64,000 nt of DNA from positions 55,997,944 to 56,061,943 of the forward strand of contig NC_091134.1 of assembly GCF_041381155.1 (NCBI RefSeq), written 5' to 3'. A program made the position numbers and the translations under genes. This stretch comes from Argopecten irradians (Eukaryota; Mollusca; Bivalvia; Pectinida; Pectinidae). Shown here piece by piece: positions 11,259-21,565 of this stretch. How positions within the stretch are numbered: the first letter of the stretch is position 1; every line of letters starts with the position of its first letter. The notes beneath the pieces were generated by a model. The model did not search any database. It was given only the letters and a program-made list of their open reading frames with translations, and was not told where the DNA came from.

Positions 11259-11757
11259 AGACTATGCGGCTTTAGGCTTTAAGCTACAACGTGATACCCG
11301 CACCATGCCATTACAGGCTATGGCCGACACTGGATGCCAGAGTTGCCTAGCTGGTCTCAAAGTCATCTGCCGTCTTGGTTTACGCGAATCTGAACGCATA
11401 CCGGTAACAATGCAGATGCACACTGCTACATACAGTGGCATCAAAATTCTCGGAGCAACAATTCTTCGTTTGGCGTCCGAAGACAAGGCAGGCAATATCA
11501 AGGAGACGAGACAAATGACTTACGTTACAGACTCAACAGATAAGCTCTTCCTCAGTCGCGAAGCCTGTGCCGTCTTAGGTATCATTCCAGAATCCTTTCC
11601 GCATGTCGGCACTGAAGACACCTCTGCATACATCAATGCTACTTCGTCTCCAGTTAACCGCCAGGAAGCACCATGCGATTGTCCTACACGTGAACAACCT
11701 CCACCTCCTCCGATGAACTTCCTTTCCCAGCTACAACGGACACTGTCGGCCGGCTGA
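11230..11757 (+). pseudogene. Gypsy-1 aspartic protease region
   Basis: This open frame contains MADTGCQSCLAG near residue 32, a DTG active-site triad of retropepsin type, followed by hydrophobic segments (IKILGATILRL) and a Pro-rich tail (QPPPPPMNF). A retropepsin cuts the gag-pol polyprotein. It overlaps the end of the gag frame and stops at 11755-11757. RT begins in another frame at 11826. Confidence 0.75.
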
Positions 11758-11825
11758 AAGATTACCTCCTCAAGTATTACAAGTCGAGCACATTCAATAC
11801 GTGTGAATATCAGACCTTACCTCTA

Positions 11826-12318
11826 ATGAACGGACCACCCATGAAACTCATGGTAGAACCCGACGCGAAACTGGTTGCCCATCACACACCTGTACCCGTT
11901 CCGATTCACTGGCAAGATGCAGTGAAGGCTGGATTAGATCAGGACGTCCGTCTTGGGGTTCTCGAACCCGTGCCGATCGGTGAACCTGTCACTTGGTGCC
12001 ATAGAATGGTAGTTTGTGCGAAAAAGAACGGCACACCTCGACGCACCGTGGATTTCCAACCCTTGAACGCGCACGCCACTCACGAGACTCGCCACACTCC
12101 TTCACCATTCCACCAAGCGCGATCTATTCCACACGGAAAGAAGAAGACATTATTTGATGCTTGGAACGGTTATCACAGTGTACCTATTCGCGAGGAGGAC
12201 AGACACCTGACTACATTCATCACACCTTGGGGAAGGTACCGCTACAGAACTGCGCCCCAAGGCTACATCGCTTCAGGCGACGGGTATACTAGACGTTATG
12301 ACGAACTTGTCTCGGATA
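11826..12318 (+). pseudogene. Gypsy-1 reverse transcriptase, 5' part
   Basis: Ty3/gypsy RT blocks in order: RLGVLEPVPIGEPVTWCHRMVV, then RRTVDFQPLN, DAWNGYHSVPI with the first catalytic Asp, TPWGRYRYRTAPQGY, and YTRRYDE. The coding part ends at 12318, at the TA target of the pogo-type element. The residues after that in the same frame are transposon sequence. The paired-Asp box of the enzyme lies on the far side, at about 14672. Confidence 0.85.
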
Positions 12319-14647
12319 CTGTGAAATCATTTATTTTCGTTGGGTTCAATTTTCGTGGAATACAAAATTTAACACTTTCGTTGAGATTTAAATTCGTGGG
12401 AAGACGTCACAGGGCATGTTTAATTTCGTCGGGAAAGAGGTATGGAATATTACACACATGATCAATAAAGAAAACGTGTTACAAAATAGTGTACAGTAGT
12501 GAGTAGTTTTCATTGACAATACGTACTTGTATACGTCCAGGTAAGTCCAGGTGTGAGATGTTTTCATACCCACATCGGGTACACTACTGTATAGAACCTT
12601 TCCTTCTCATTATTTGACTGACTTTGAAATGGATCTGACACAATGGTTGAAAACGGGAAAGATGAAATCTTCATGTACCATTGGTCTTCCCGATCCGGCA
12701 AAAGCCAAAACTGTACATGAGGCTGTCGTAATTCAGACAGCAAATGATAGTGTTGTCGAAAACAATTTAACAACGCCAAAAAAACGAAAACGTGGTGACT
12801 ACCATCAGTATAACGACGAACAACGTGCTAAAATTGCCAAATTAGCTTTTGAAGTAGGCGTCACTAAAGCAGCCAGAAAGTTTTCGGGTGAATTGGGCAG
12901 AAATGTCTCCGAAAATACAGTCAGGAGTATGAGGGACTCGTTTGTGAAATTGAAGAAAACAGGTACGGCACTTTATTTTTAAAATGTATTATTTTATATA
13001 TTTATGCAGTAATACTTACAAGAATATTAAGTTACAAATATAAATTTAACACGGGAAGCGAAAATATGTTTACGAAAATACGGCTTAAATTACGTACGTG
13101 ACCTAGCTAGGTTCTATATATAGCCCCACCTCCTCTCGGTGTAACTTCTGTAAAATGAGCAACAATTAAATTATTCTTATTATTGTTTTTAGGAGTTTCT
13201 GATTTGTCGTCCTTGCCAAAATCGCCCAGAGGCAATCCTTTATTATTGGGGGATTTGGACAAAGATGTACAGGAATGGATAAAGAAAATTAGAGTCAGTG
13301 GCGGTATCATCAATATCCGAATTGTAATGGCTGGGATGGAGGCTATCGTCACAAAATTTGCAAAACGTAAACTCGAAAAATATGGGGGTCATATTGTCAT
13401 CACGAAACACCTTGCTCGATCACTTTTACGCAGGATGGGCTTTGTAAAGCGTAAAGGAACAAAAGCAATAAAAAAATCTGCCAACTGATTTTGGTGAAAT
13501 TCAAAAGGAATACGTGAAAAAAGTTTCCGATGTTGTAAAGAAACACGATGTACCTGATGAGTTGATTATCAACTGGGACCAAACAGGGTGTCAACTCTTA
13601 CCCGGGGGTGAATGGACAATGGAGGCGAAAGGTACAAATCAAATTTCTATTGCCGGTATTGATGACAAACGTCAAATCACACTTCTTCTGGCTATTACTA
13701 AATCTGGATCTCTTCTACCACCGCAGCTTATATACCCCGGTAAAACCGACAGGGCTACACCCAAGAATGTTGTGAAATTCCCAGAAAACTGGGATATTAC
13801 AGTAACTGAATCGCACTGGAGTACTGAGGACTCAATGATACGATACATCACAAACATAATTTTGCCGTATGTAAATGACGTAAGGGACTCTCTCCCACTT
13901 GATCGTGTAGATCAAAAGGCCATCGCTATCTTTGATGTGTTCAAAGCCCATCGTACAGATTCGGTCATTTCATTACTGAAAGACAATGGCATTGTGCCAT
14001 TGTATGTACCCGCTTCGTGCACGGATAAACTTCAGCCGTTGGATTTAACTGTCAACCATGAATTTAAAGAGATTTTAAAATCTCGCTTTCATGACTTCTA
14101 TGCAAATGAGGTAATGTGTAAACTAAACGACAGCGGTGACACCGCCGAGAACATTGTGATAGATTTAAAAACATCCACTCTCCGCCCAATACATGCCCGT
14201 TGGGTAATTGACGCATTTGAACGCATGAGTGACCGTCGTGATCTTATCACAATGGGATTTAGGAAAGCTGGTTTGTGTAGCGAGTAATGACCGACCTACA
14301 GGTATGATTATTACGTTTTGTAGTGTTTGTAAAGACTGAACAGTACTATCACTTTGATTCTCTTATATTTATGTACATACTTAAATAAATGACATGTATC
14401 AAGATTGGATTTGATAAAAAAATAAAGGACTATTAAACTGTTCAGAAGCGTCTGTTCTACTTTTTAACTTACGTAATACGTATACATAATAGCGACCACC
14501 TGTACTACAGACTGTAGTCACTTAGTGTACATTTCATGTTTGTACTTTGAAATGGATTAATTTTCGTGAGGACGTAATTTCGTTGCATAAGGCCAAACAA
14601 CGAAAACGACGAAAATTAAACCCCAACGAAAATAAATGATTTCACAG
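12319..14647 (+). mobile_element. pogo-type (Tc1/mariner superfamily) DNA transposon
   Basis: Terminal inverted repeats begin CTGTGAAATCATTTATTTTC at 12319 and end with the reverse complement at 14647, extended imperfectly for about 20 bp more. TA flanks both ends (12317-12318 and 14648-14649). The interior encodes a DDE_1-family transposase with one apparent intron and one frameshift. Excising the element with one TA puts the two Gypsy-1 RT halves back in the same frame, which shows it inserted into a formerly open RT. Both the TIRs and the TA site are seen directly. Confidence 0.92.
12614..14287 (+). pseudogene. pogo-type transposase, intron-containing and frameshifted
   Basis: Exon 1 (12614-12962) has a short acidic/Trp N terminus and a basic helix-turn-helix-like region after KKRKRGDYHQYNDEQ. 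A GTACGG donor at 12963 and a TTTTTAG acceptor ending 13192 bound a 230-bp intron in matching phase. Exon 2 continues to a stop at 13486-13488, caused by a one-base shift in an A-run near 13470. The next frame opens past it and holds the DDE_1 core: NWDQTG, IFDVFKAH and LQPLDLTVN, that is Asp, Asp, Asp, then a stop at 14285-14287. Such enzymes cut and paste the element at TA. The frameshift makes this copy inactive. Confidence 0.88.
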
Positions 14648-14649
14648 TA

Positions 14650-15853
14650 TTCCTAACAAAACCAAGTGTGTCGACGATGTGCTCTTGTGGTCAGACACTG
14701 TTGAGGAGAGCTTTTTTCAGGCCGTACAGTGACTTGACATATGCGGCCGTAATGGGATAACCCTCAATCCCGAGAAATCCCTATTCGCAGAAGACACTGT
14801 AGAATTTGCGGGATTTGAAATCACCAGCGAAAGTGTTCGACCATCACAGAAATATTTACGTGCTATCTTGGACTTCTCTACGCCGAAGAATATCACAGAT
14901 TGCAATCAGGTATCATATGCCTTCAGCATGGCCGAGAAGATGCATCCATTTCGTGAATTACTCAAGCCTGATCAACCATTTAAGTGGACTGAAGATCTCC
15001 AACGAATATTCGAGGAATCTAAAATCGTCATCGCAAACGAAATTGAAATGGGTGTTCGAATTTTCGATCCAAGTAAACCTACGTGCCTCCCGACGGATTG
15101 GTCGAAGTCTGGAATAGGATTTTGGTTGCTACAAAACACTGTGCGTGTACCAACGAGAGTCTCCTGTGCTGTCGCGATGGATGGAAAGTAACACTTGTCG
15201 GAAGTCGGTTCACGCACGCCGCGGAAATGCGCTACGCGCCAGTTGAGGGAGAAGCTTTAGCCGTAGCGGATGCTCTAGATAAGGCTCGACACTTCGTTCT
15301 TGGGTGTGACAACTTGATCATAGCGGTCGACCACAAATCGCTTTTGAAGCTATTTGGAGATAGATCTTTGGAAAATATTCCGAACAATAGACTTCTCAAC
15401 CTCAAGGAAAAGACACTACGTTATCGGTTTAGAATGCTACACGTACCTGGCATACGACATCCCGTTGCTGATTGCATCTCCAGACATCCTATTGGCGATC
15501 CCGATAAACTCGTTCTCGAAGATGACATTGCAACTATGTTCTCATCAACCACTGACTTCAGTGTACTACATGGTTTACGCACCACGTCCTCCGGATTAGC
15601 TTTTGTCGAGGAATATGTCATAGCGGCAGCTTCTACAACACTGAATGCCATCGATTTACGTTCCGTAACATGGGATCGTGTCAAAACAGCCACCACAAGC
15701 GATGACAACATGCAGGCGTTACTCGCGTTGATAGAATCCGGTATGCCGAACACTCGGCATGAACTTCCGAAGTCACTACAGGAGTATTTCACACTCCGTG
15801 ACGACCTTCATACAGTAGATGGTAGCCGACTACTTTCATTACATGGGATGTAA
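14650..15853 (+). pseudogene. Gypsy-1 RT 3' part, RNase H and linker
   Basis: RT resumes at 14650 and quickly reaches CVDDVLLW, the box with the paired catalytic Asp residues. It then runs through the thumb, LNPEKSLFAEDTVEFAGF-like, to the connection domain, with a frame change near 15100-15190. The 15083-15853 frame carries RNase H features: EMRYAPVEGEALAVADAL, LIIAVDHKSLLKL, and the C-terminal HPVADCISRHP. The last 120 codons are the spacer before integrase. This frame ends at 15851-15853, overlapping the integrase frame by 35 bp. Confidence 0.82.
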
Positions 15854-17003
15854 CTATCTCGTAATCGTCGATCGCTATTCTAACTGGCCAATAGTGGAGA
15901 AAGCGTCCGATGGTTCTAGCGGCCTGATAGAAAGCCTCCGAAGGACATTTGTTACTTTTGGCATTCCAGATGAACTGGCCTCAGATGGAGGTCCCGAGTT
16001 CACTGCCATGAGCACACGACGATTCCTCAAAAACTGGGGCGTTCACCATCGACTATCATCAGTCGCCTTTCCCCATAGTAACTGTCGCGCTGAAGTGGTA
16101 GTCAAAACAGTGAAGCGATTGATCATCGGCAATACTAGCACCAGTGGCGATCTTGACACTGATGCGTTTCAACGAGCTATTCTCCAGTATCGTAATACAC
16201 CTGACAGGGACACAAAACTTTCCCCTGCTATGTGCGTGTTCGGTCATCCTATACGGGACTTCATCCCTATACCACCAGGTCGGTACATTCCACATAACAC
16301 ATGGATGGAAACACTAGCAGCCCGCGAAGAAGCGTTAAGGAACCGACATATGCGTGATAGCGAACGTTGGTCTGAACATACTAAACGTCTTTCGCCACTG
16401 GTAGTTGGAGATCATGTGCGAATCCAAAACCAAGTCGGACCCCATCCCCTCAAATGGGACAAGACCGGTGTTATCATCGAGGTTCGCCTATTCGACCAAT
16501 ATGTAGTTCGGGTTGATGGGTCTGGACGTGTTACCCTGCGCAACAGGAAATTCCTCCGAAAATACATCCTTGTTATTACCCCTCCAGCGCGCCTGACGAT
16601 CGATAAAGACATTGCCATTGGCCTTCCTCATTGTGTATCGCTACCTACCTCAAAAGTTCCAGAAACTACAATTGCTGAGAAAGGGAAAGCTTTTAGTGAA
16701 AACACAATTGCTAGTCCTACTCCTTTCACACCGACGGTTACTAGAAATGAGGAACATTTATTTCGCTCATCACCTGATGTAAATCACGATACTCCGCGAT
16801 CTGTAACACGCGACACCCAAAGTCGTCGCCATCTGGAATTCAACTCTCCATCAAGTTCAAAGGACAATCGTAACCGAACTCCGCTCACAGTGCCCCCTAG
16901 TCCTATACCTATACCACAGACTCCATCACTCACACCCGTCCGTAAATCTGGTCGTACAACAACAACACCGGCGTGGCACTTGGACTATGATATGTCTGGA
17001 TGA
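15819..17003 (+). pseudogene. Gypsy-1 integrase, lacking the N-terminal zinc-binding domain
   Basis: The frame enters the catalytic core at once: VADYF (first Asp), SDGGPEF (second Asp) and NCRAEVVVK (Glu). A chromodomain-free C terminus follows with [21 protein letters not shown] and a Ser/Thr/Pro-rich tail. Integrases of this class normally have an HHCC domain of about 60-100 residues upstream. Here the RNase H linker runs straight into the core near 15830, so an internal deletion is inferred. The frame ends at 17001-17003, 165 bp before the 3' LTR. Confidence 0.85.
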
Positions 17004-17168
17004 TTTGACATTCTACTACTCAGGACATTTGTGTTGTACTTTTTACAGACTTTATGTTCATTTTATGTTCACTTAGACAAGTAGTTTGACATGTTAGTGA
17101 TTGTATATCAGTCTTTGCCAATAGTACTCATATTAGTGATACTTCACCGCCAAAGACTTGGGGGGAGA

Positions 17169-17329
17169 TAGAGGATTATATGTTATACTTGATCATGTAT
17201 GTGTCCATGTATGCGACATTATGTCGCCAATTATTATTGTCTACATCTAATTCACTTTGTGTGTCTTTTCAGACCGTGTTCATTACTGAATAAACACCTT
17301 ATGCAGTAAATGGACTTGAGTCCCATTTA
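17169..17329 (+). repeat. Gypsy-1 3' LTR
   Basis: 161 bp, preceded by a GGGGGGAGA purine tract. AATAAA lies at 17289-17294. It ends CCCATTTA and is followed by AATAT, the target duplication. Confidence 0.85.
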
Positions 17330-18347
17330 AATATAGCATCAACGTACAGGACTGCCAAGCGACGACACACGCCACTTTTTACGGCGAGAATTGGATGCCA
17401 GAGCGAAAGCACCAAACCCCCGAAATAGCCTCGACCATGAGGTCTACAACTTCTCAATGATCGTCGGTAGTCGATTCAATAGGTAATGTTAATTGGTTAA
17501 TTGATAATGTGACCAAAATATAGGCTTACGGACTTAAATAATATCTATCGTTTAATATCGTGATTTTGATTGATCACGCTGTCGCTGGTCCGGGCGAAGT
17601 ATCTTACATAAACAGTAGAACATGATATTTTGTAAATAATGCTTATTTAGGAAAGTAATTGAATTACTATCATGGAATATTTCAACAACTTTTAAATCGA
17701 TGCAAATAACAGGTAAAAATATTTAACAAAAAACAACATTCAAAAGAAGGGAGGTAACTTTAGGATGCTAATTTTTACCATTGAGTCTACATCAAATGTT
17801 TGGGAATACGTTGCTATATCTATGCTTCTATTGAAGTGATTTCACAGGAACACGCTCTTTTTGGGCAGCTGCTATAGATACATAAAACATATTACAGTAC
17901 ACCCGTTTGTCACATCAATGATATGATTCATACCGCTGTTATTATACTAGGTCAGCCATACACTAATTAAATATAACAAACAAGGTTCCTGTGTAAAAAT
18001 TCTGTTAATGCAGTATGTATATATGGCATAGAAACTTAAGATAGCCATGTCCGATAACTAGATAGATCTTTCTTAATAATATGTAAATATAATTACATGT
18101 ATGAAAATTGTTAGCATTGGGAGTGCTATACAATGTATATATATATATGCTGGCTATTAGGTGATAATAATTACATAGTGTAGTGCCGAGACTAGTATTG
18201 TATTTATACATACACTGTATTCTAGTAATTAGATGTTCCAGAACAGGAAGGAATTAAAGATGTTCCTTTAACTCCCGAGGAAAACCGGGTGGGACATGGT
18301 AGGCTCTGTTAGGTTTCATCCATGTTTACCATGACAAGAATTTTAGT
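17330..18347. other. Intergenic sequence with one weak exon candidate
   Basis: A possible plus-strand exon lies at 17350-17482. It is preceded by ACGTACAG, ends AATAG before GTAATG, and is open in one frame with less AT-biased codons than the surroundings. It has no recognised domain and no partner exon. From 17490 to 18347 I see AT-rich non-coding sequence only. Confidence 0.25.
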
Positions 18348-18674
18348 TTAAAGATGCTCCACCGCGACAGAGCATAAATGATATTCATCATTTGAACAAT
18401 AATTGGTGTTTAATCATGTATATATAAGTCTAATAAACACAAAAAATAATATTAAATAATTTATTTTGCCTTTGGTGCATGCGTTCTTCAGTACTTCATT
18501 CCATAAAGGATATAGTGCCACAAATTTTTTTCGGGATGCAATTAATTTTTATTTTTTATTTTTTGGTAATGGTATAAAGTAAGTAACTTTTGTAACCGAA
18601 GAAAAATACTAATTAGTCCGCCCCTGTTTTTGATAGTGAAAAATTACCATTTGTCAGCGGTGTAGCATCTTTAA
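18348..18674 (-). mobile_element. TTAA-flanked MITE, family 1, copy A
   Basis: Ends read TTAAAGATGCTCCACCGC and (G)CGGTGTAGCATCTTTAA, so TTAA flanks inverted repeats starting AGATGCT. The length is 327 bp with no coding. The interior matches, in opposite orientation, the elements at 39917 and 40240 (TGCATGCG, CATTCCATA, CGGGATGCAATTAAT landmarks). TTAA duplication is typical of piggyBac-type transposons, so mobilisation by such an enzyme is an inference. Confidence 0.8.
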
Positions 18675-21435
18675 AACGATGCTCTCACTCAAAATTACTT
18701 TGGGGAGATATGAGACCAACCCGTGCTTTACCTGGGGGTGCTGATGTGCCATTATAAGTGTATGTTATACATAGGCGGTCAGTTCCGTGTTCTTAGGATC
18801 CTTCCTGACATTGTTATTGCCTAAATAAGTGCAAATATGGTAAGGGGGAAGATTAGATGTACCTTAAATAAAATTGTTGATTTCATGGGAGAAGGTATGT
18901 TTTTTTATAGTTCGTAGTTGTAGGATACCGATATTGAATAAAGCTTGGTGTAAGTATATTAATGGCGTTCATTGTTTTGGTTTTAAAGGTCCAATACCTT
19001 TCCAAAACGGCTTTTAATTTTTAAAATGGGAATGTAAAACGAGATCGATAATTTTATAGAGTCGCAAAAGTTATTAACTCATCTTTAATACTACACTTAT
19101 CATCATCTTCAGAAAATTTTCATTTAAATAAATAAAATGTTAATTTTCATAAGGCGGGTCGTCCTATGTTTCTCGCCGTCGTCCTTAATAACGCGCAGTA
19201 GTTGACTATTACTGCGCCAGACGGCAAAACGGCGAAATGAATCTCCACAGTTATCATTATTACGCAGGAAATCTTGCATATGTTTGGTGTTGTTACCTCA
19301 TCTTAGGCCATGGATAGGCATTTTCTTTTGTTATTAATGTTTTAAGAAACCTTTAAATTTTGCTTCGGAAAGTCATGTTATTAGCCACTGAAGCGTAATT
19401 AATATTGAAAGATATTCTTTACGACTTAATATCGAAATACAAAAGAACTTCATCGGCATGCTTAACATTATAGTCAACAATATTTCCTCTCAGTAGATTC
19501 TCAAGTGTATCTGATTCCGGATTAAAAGTACAGGAGACATTCCGTATTATTTTTTTCTGATGTGTAGTTCGCTTTACCAAGCTTGTCATGCGGAACATAC
19601 GATTTGGGACTTGTCGGATTCAACACTACATAATCCGATTTCCTTAAATTACCTGCCCAACATCTGCTGGTGTTTTCGACGAACAGGAGAAGTGCTATCG
19701 AATAACACCAGTTTCTGAAATTGATTTCCCAGGTGATTTCATTGAGATTCGACACACTGTCAAGATTGGACGGGGCTAAAGTTCACACAAATAAATATCC
19801 CCTTGCCGTTAGTATCAATGGTAGTAGGTGGTTTACGCTATCCCTTATGGAGGATGGCATTGTTTGGAATATTTTGAATTTGCGATAAAACAAAGCCTAG
19901 ATCTTACGGTTACCATTTTCCAAATGTCTCCAATGGTGACTACATTACGCTGGATTACCACACGGGGTTTGTCATCTATATTCGATAGTTTTTACAAATT
20001 ACTTCAAAATGCTAGATAAGTTCAATTTGTGTAAATTGGCAGATCATTTTTTTCGCTAACCAAAACTTGTATTTATTTTAAAAAAAACCATCTAAACATG
20101 TTAGTACATGCTAATACTAGTTTCGATGACACTTATTGGATATTCGCAATAACATTATATTACTCAAGCTGCATATCAGAGTATATTCTCACAATACGTG
20201 TGAATAACATTTTCATGATTTATTTTGAAATGAAAATTATAGGCCCTGTTATTAGGACTGTTTATAAATATTCCAAAAATCGTCTACACAACAAGGATTG
20301 TTGACAAACAAGTATTTTTTGTCATAGAAAGTAGTATCTTATTAAAGGAATAAATTCTTAAATATTGTAAATGGTATATCATTTCCTTCAAGCAATCGAT
20401 TACACGGTACTACTGAGATGTTGATGATTTGGTGGGTAAAACTTCCGAGTAGATACGCAAAAATATCATTTCGTTCGAGATTTTTAATTCGACTTCAGGT
20501 TTGACATCAATTGCCAATCAGTTACATTTTGTAATACGCCAAGAACATTGAAAAGGTACACGTGTGTGTGCGAGCACGAGGTGTGGCGATCGGTCAATTA
20601 TTACAATAATAGATAGTTTCCTTTTATGGTTGATTTGTGTTGTTATACAAATTAAGAACATGCGGTGTTTTACCAATCATGTGTTTCATCATTATAAGTC
20701 ATCACAATGAAAGGGAAATAATGATTATAACCTTTTCAACTGTTCAGCGGACGTGGCATAGTGTCGAATCCATACAATATCGGTTTTGCTCTGCGAAAGA
20801 TAAATTCACTCTTTCCATATACATTTAGTTCTCTTTTGAATTCATTCAAACTTTCGACCACAATTTACTATTTAGATCTATGTATTTGACAATACGGTTA
20901 GCGCCTATGTGTGTTACGCTTTATTTAAACATATCATGACCTCAAAGATAGAAATACTTGTTTGAAAATGACGAATGGATAAGTAAATTCTGTCAATAAT
21001 ATTCTTAAATAGGTATTAACAGACGTTCGGTAGACTAACAAGTAAACTTTAGATGTTTGGCAAAAGGATCGATAGCGACACAAAATAACAATGCTGAATA
21101 AATTCAAGCATTTAGAAACTGTATTTTACACAGGTAATATAACCCACATGAAAGAAATCACTTGAAATTAACTTTTTTCGTCCGGTTCAGGCGAAATGTA
21201 CTTCACAAAATATTATCTGTGGTAGACCACTTGGAAAGTAAGAGCATTTCGGCAAGGATATTTTAAATATAGTACCCATGTTATGATATCATATTATTTT
21301 ACAGATAACAAATATCTGGTTAGTTCCAAGTCAAGGATTACATGTACACAATTAAATCTTTCAATATACAACACAGTTATTAAAACAACAAGTTCTGAAT
21401 TAAGCTTAAATTAATTGCTATAGGTATAGTCACTG
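18675..21435. other. Mostly featureless AT-rich sequence
   Basis: No repeat or gene can be supported except the decayed open stretch at 19419-19790. Short open frames (19828, 20098, 20637 on plus) show no motif. Confidence 0.5.
19419..19790 (-). pseudogene. Possible decayed coding remnant, unrecognised
   Basis: On the minus strand an open stretch runs from about 19758 to 19522. It reads like a real polypeptide (NEITWEINFRNWCYSIALLL, then KSYVPHDKLGKANYTSEKN). One base further on, the next frame stays open from near 19525 to a stop at 19419-19421. TTGACAG just upstream could be a splice acceptor. I recognise no family. It could be a dead transposon gene or part of a host gene downstream of the mosaic receptor. 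Confidence 0.3.
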
Positions 21436-21565
21436 TTATACAATAATGTCGTTATCAAAAACACCTATATTTTGCATAAGATTCTCATTTTCAGTTACAC
21501 TAACAGTTAAAGCAAGGTTACTGTTGCCAACGGAATCTTCCAACACAACATTACTGTTTCCATGG
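21436..21565 (-). CDS. Mosaic gene: displaced 3' end of the last exon (cytoplasmic tail)
   Basis: Directly left of the 5' LTR, after the ATGG duplication (21562-21565), the minus strand stays open in the phase left by 27976 for 41 codons. It ends with TAA at 21436-21438. The residues include GNSNVVLEDSVGNSNL and a LMQNIGVFDNDII end, acidic and Asn-rich, with no known signalling motif evident. Continuity of frame across the insertion supports this being the original tail. It cannot be translated in this allele unless the element is spliced out. Confidence 0.7.

Larger units (their letters stand above)
9930..17329 (+). mobile_element. Gypsy-1: Ty3/gypsy LTR retrotransposon, defective
   Basis: Two 161-bp LTRs (9930-10090 and 17169-17329) enclose gag, protease, RT, RNase H and integrase in the usual Ty3/gypsy order. 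AATAT flanks both ends (9925-9929 and 17330-17334), a 5-bp target duplication. A purine-rich GACTTGGGGGGAGA tract abuts the 3' LTR. The element is dead: gag is in several frames, RT is split by a pogo-type transposon, and the integrase has lost its N-terminal zinc-binding region. LTRs starting TAGAGG and ending CATTTA instead of TG/CA are unusual, but both ends and the duplication agree. Confidence 0.9.
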
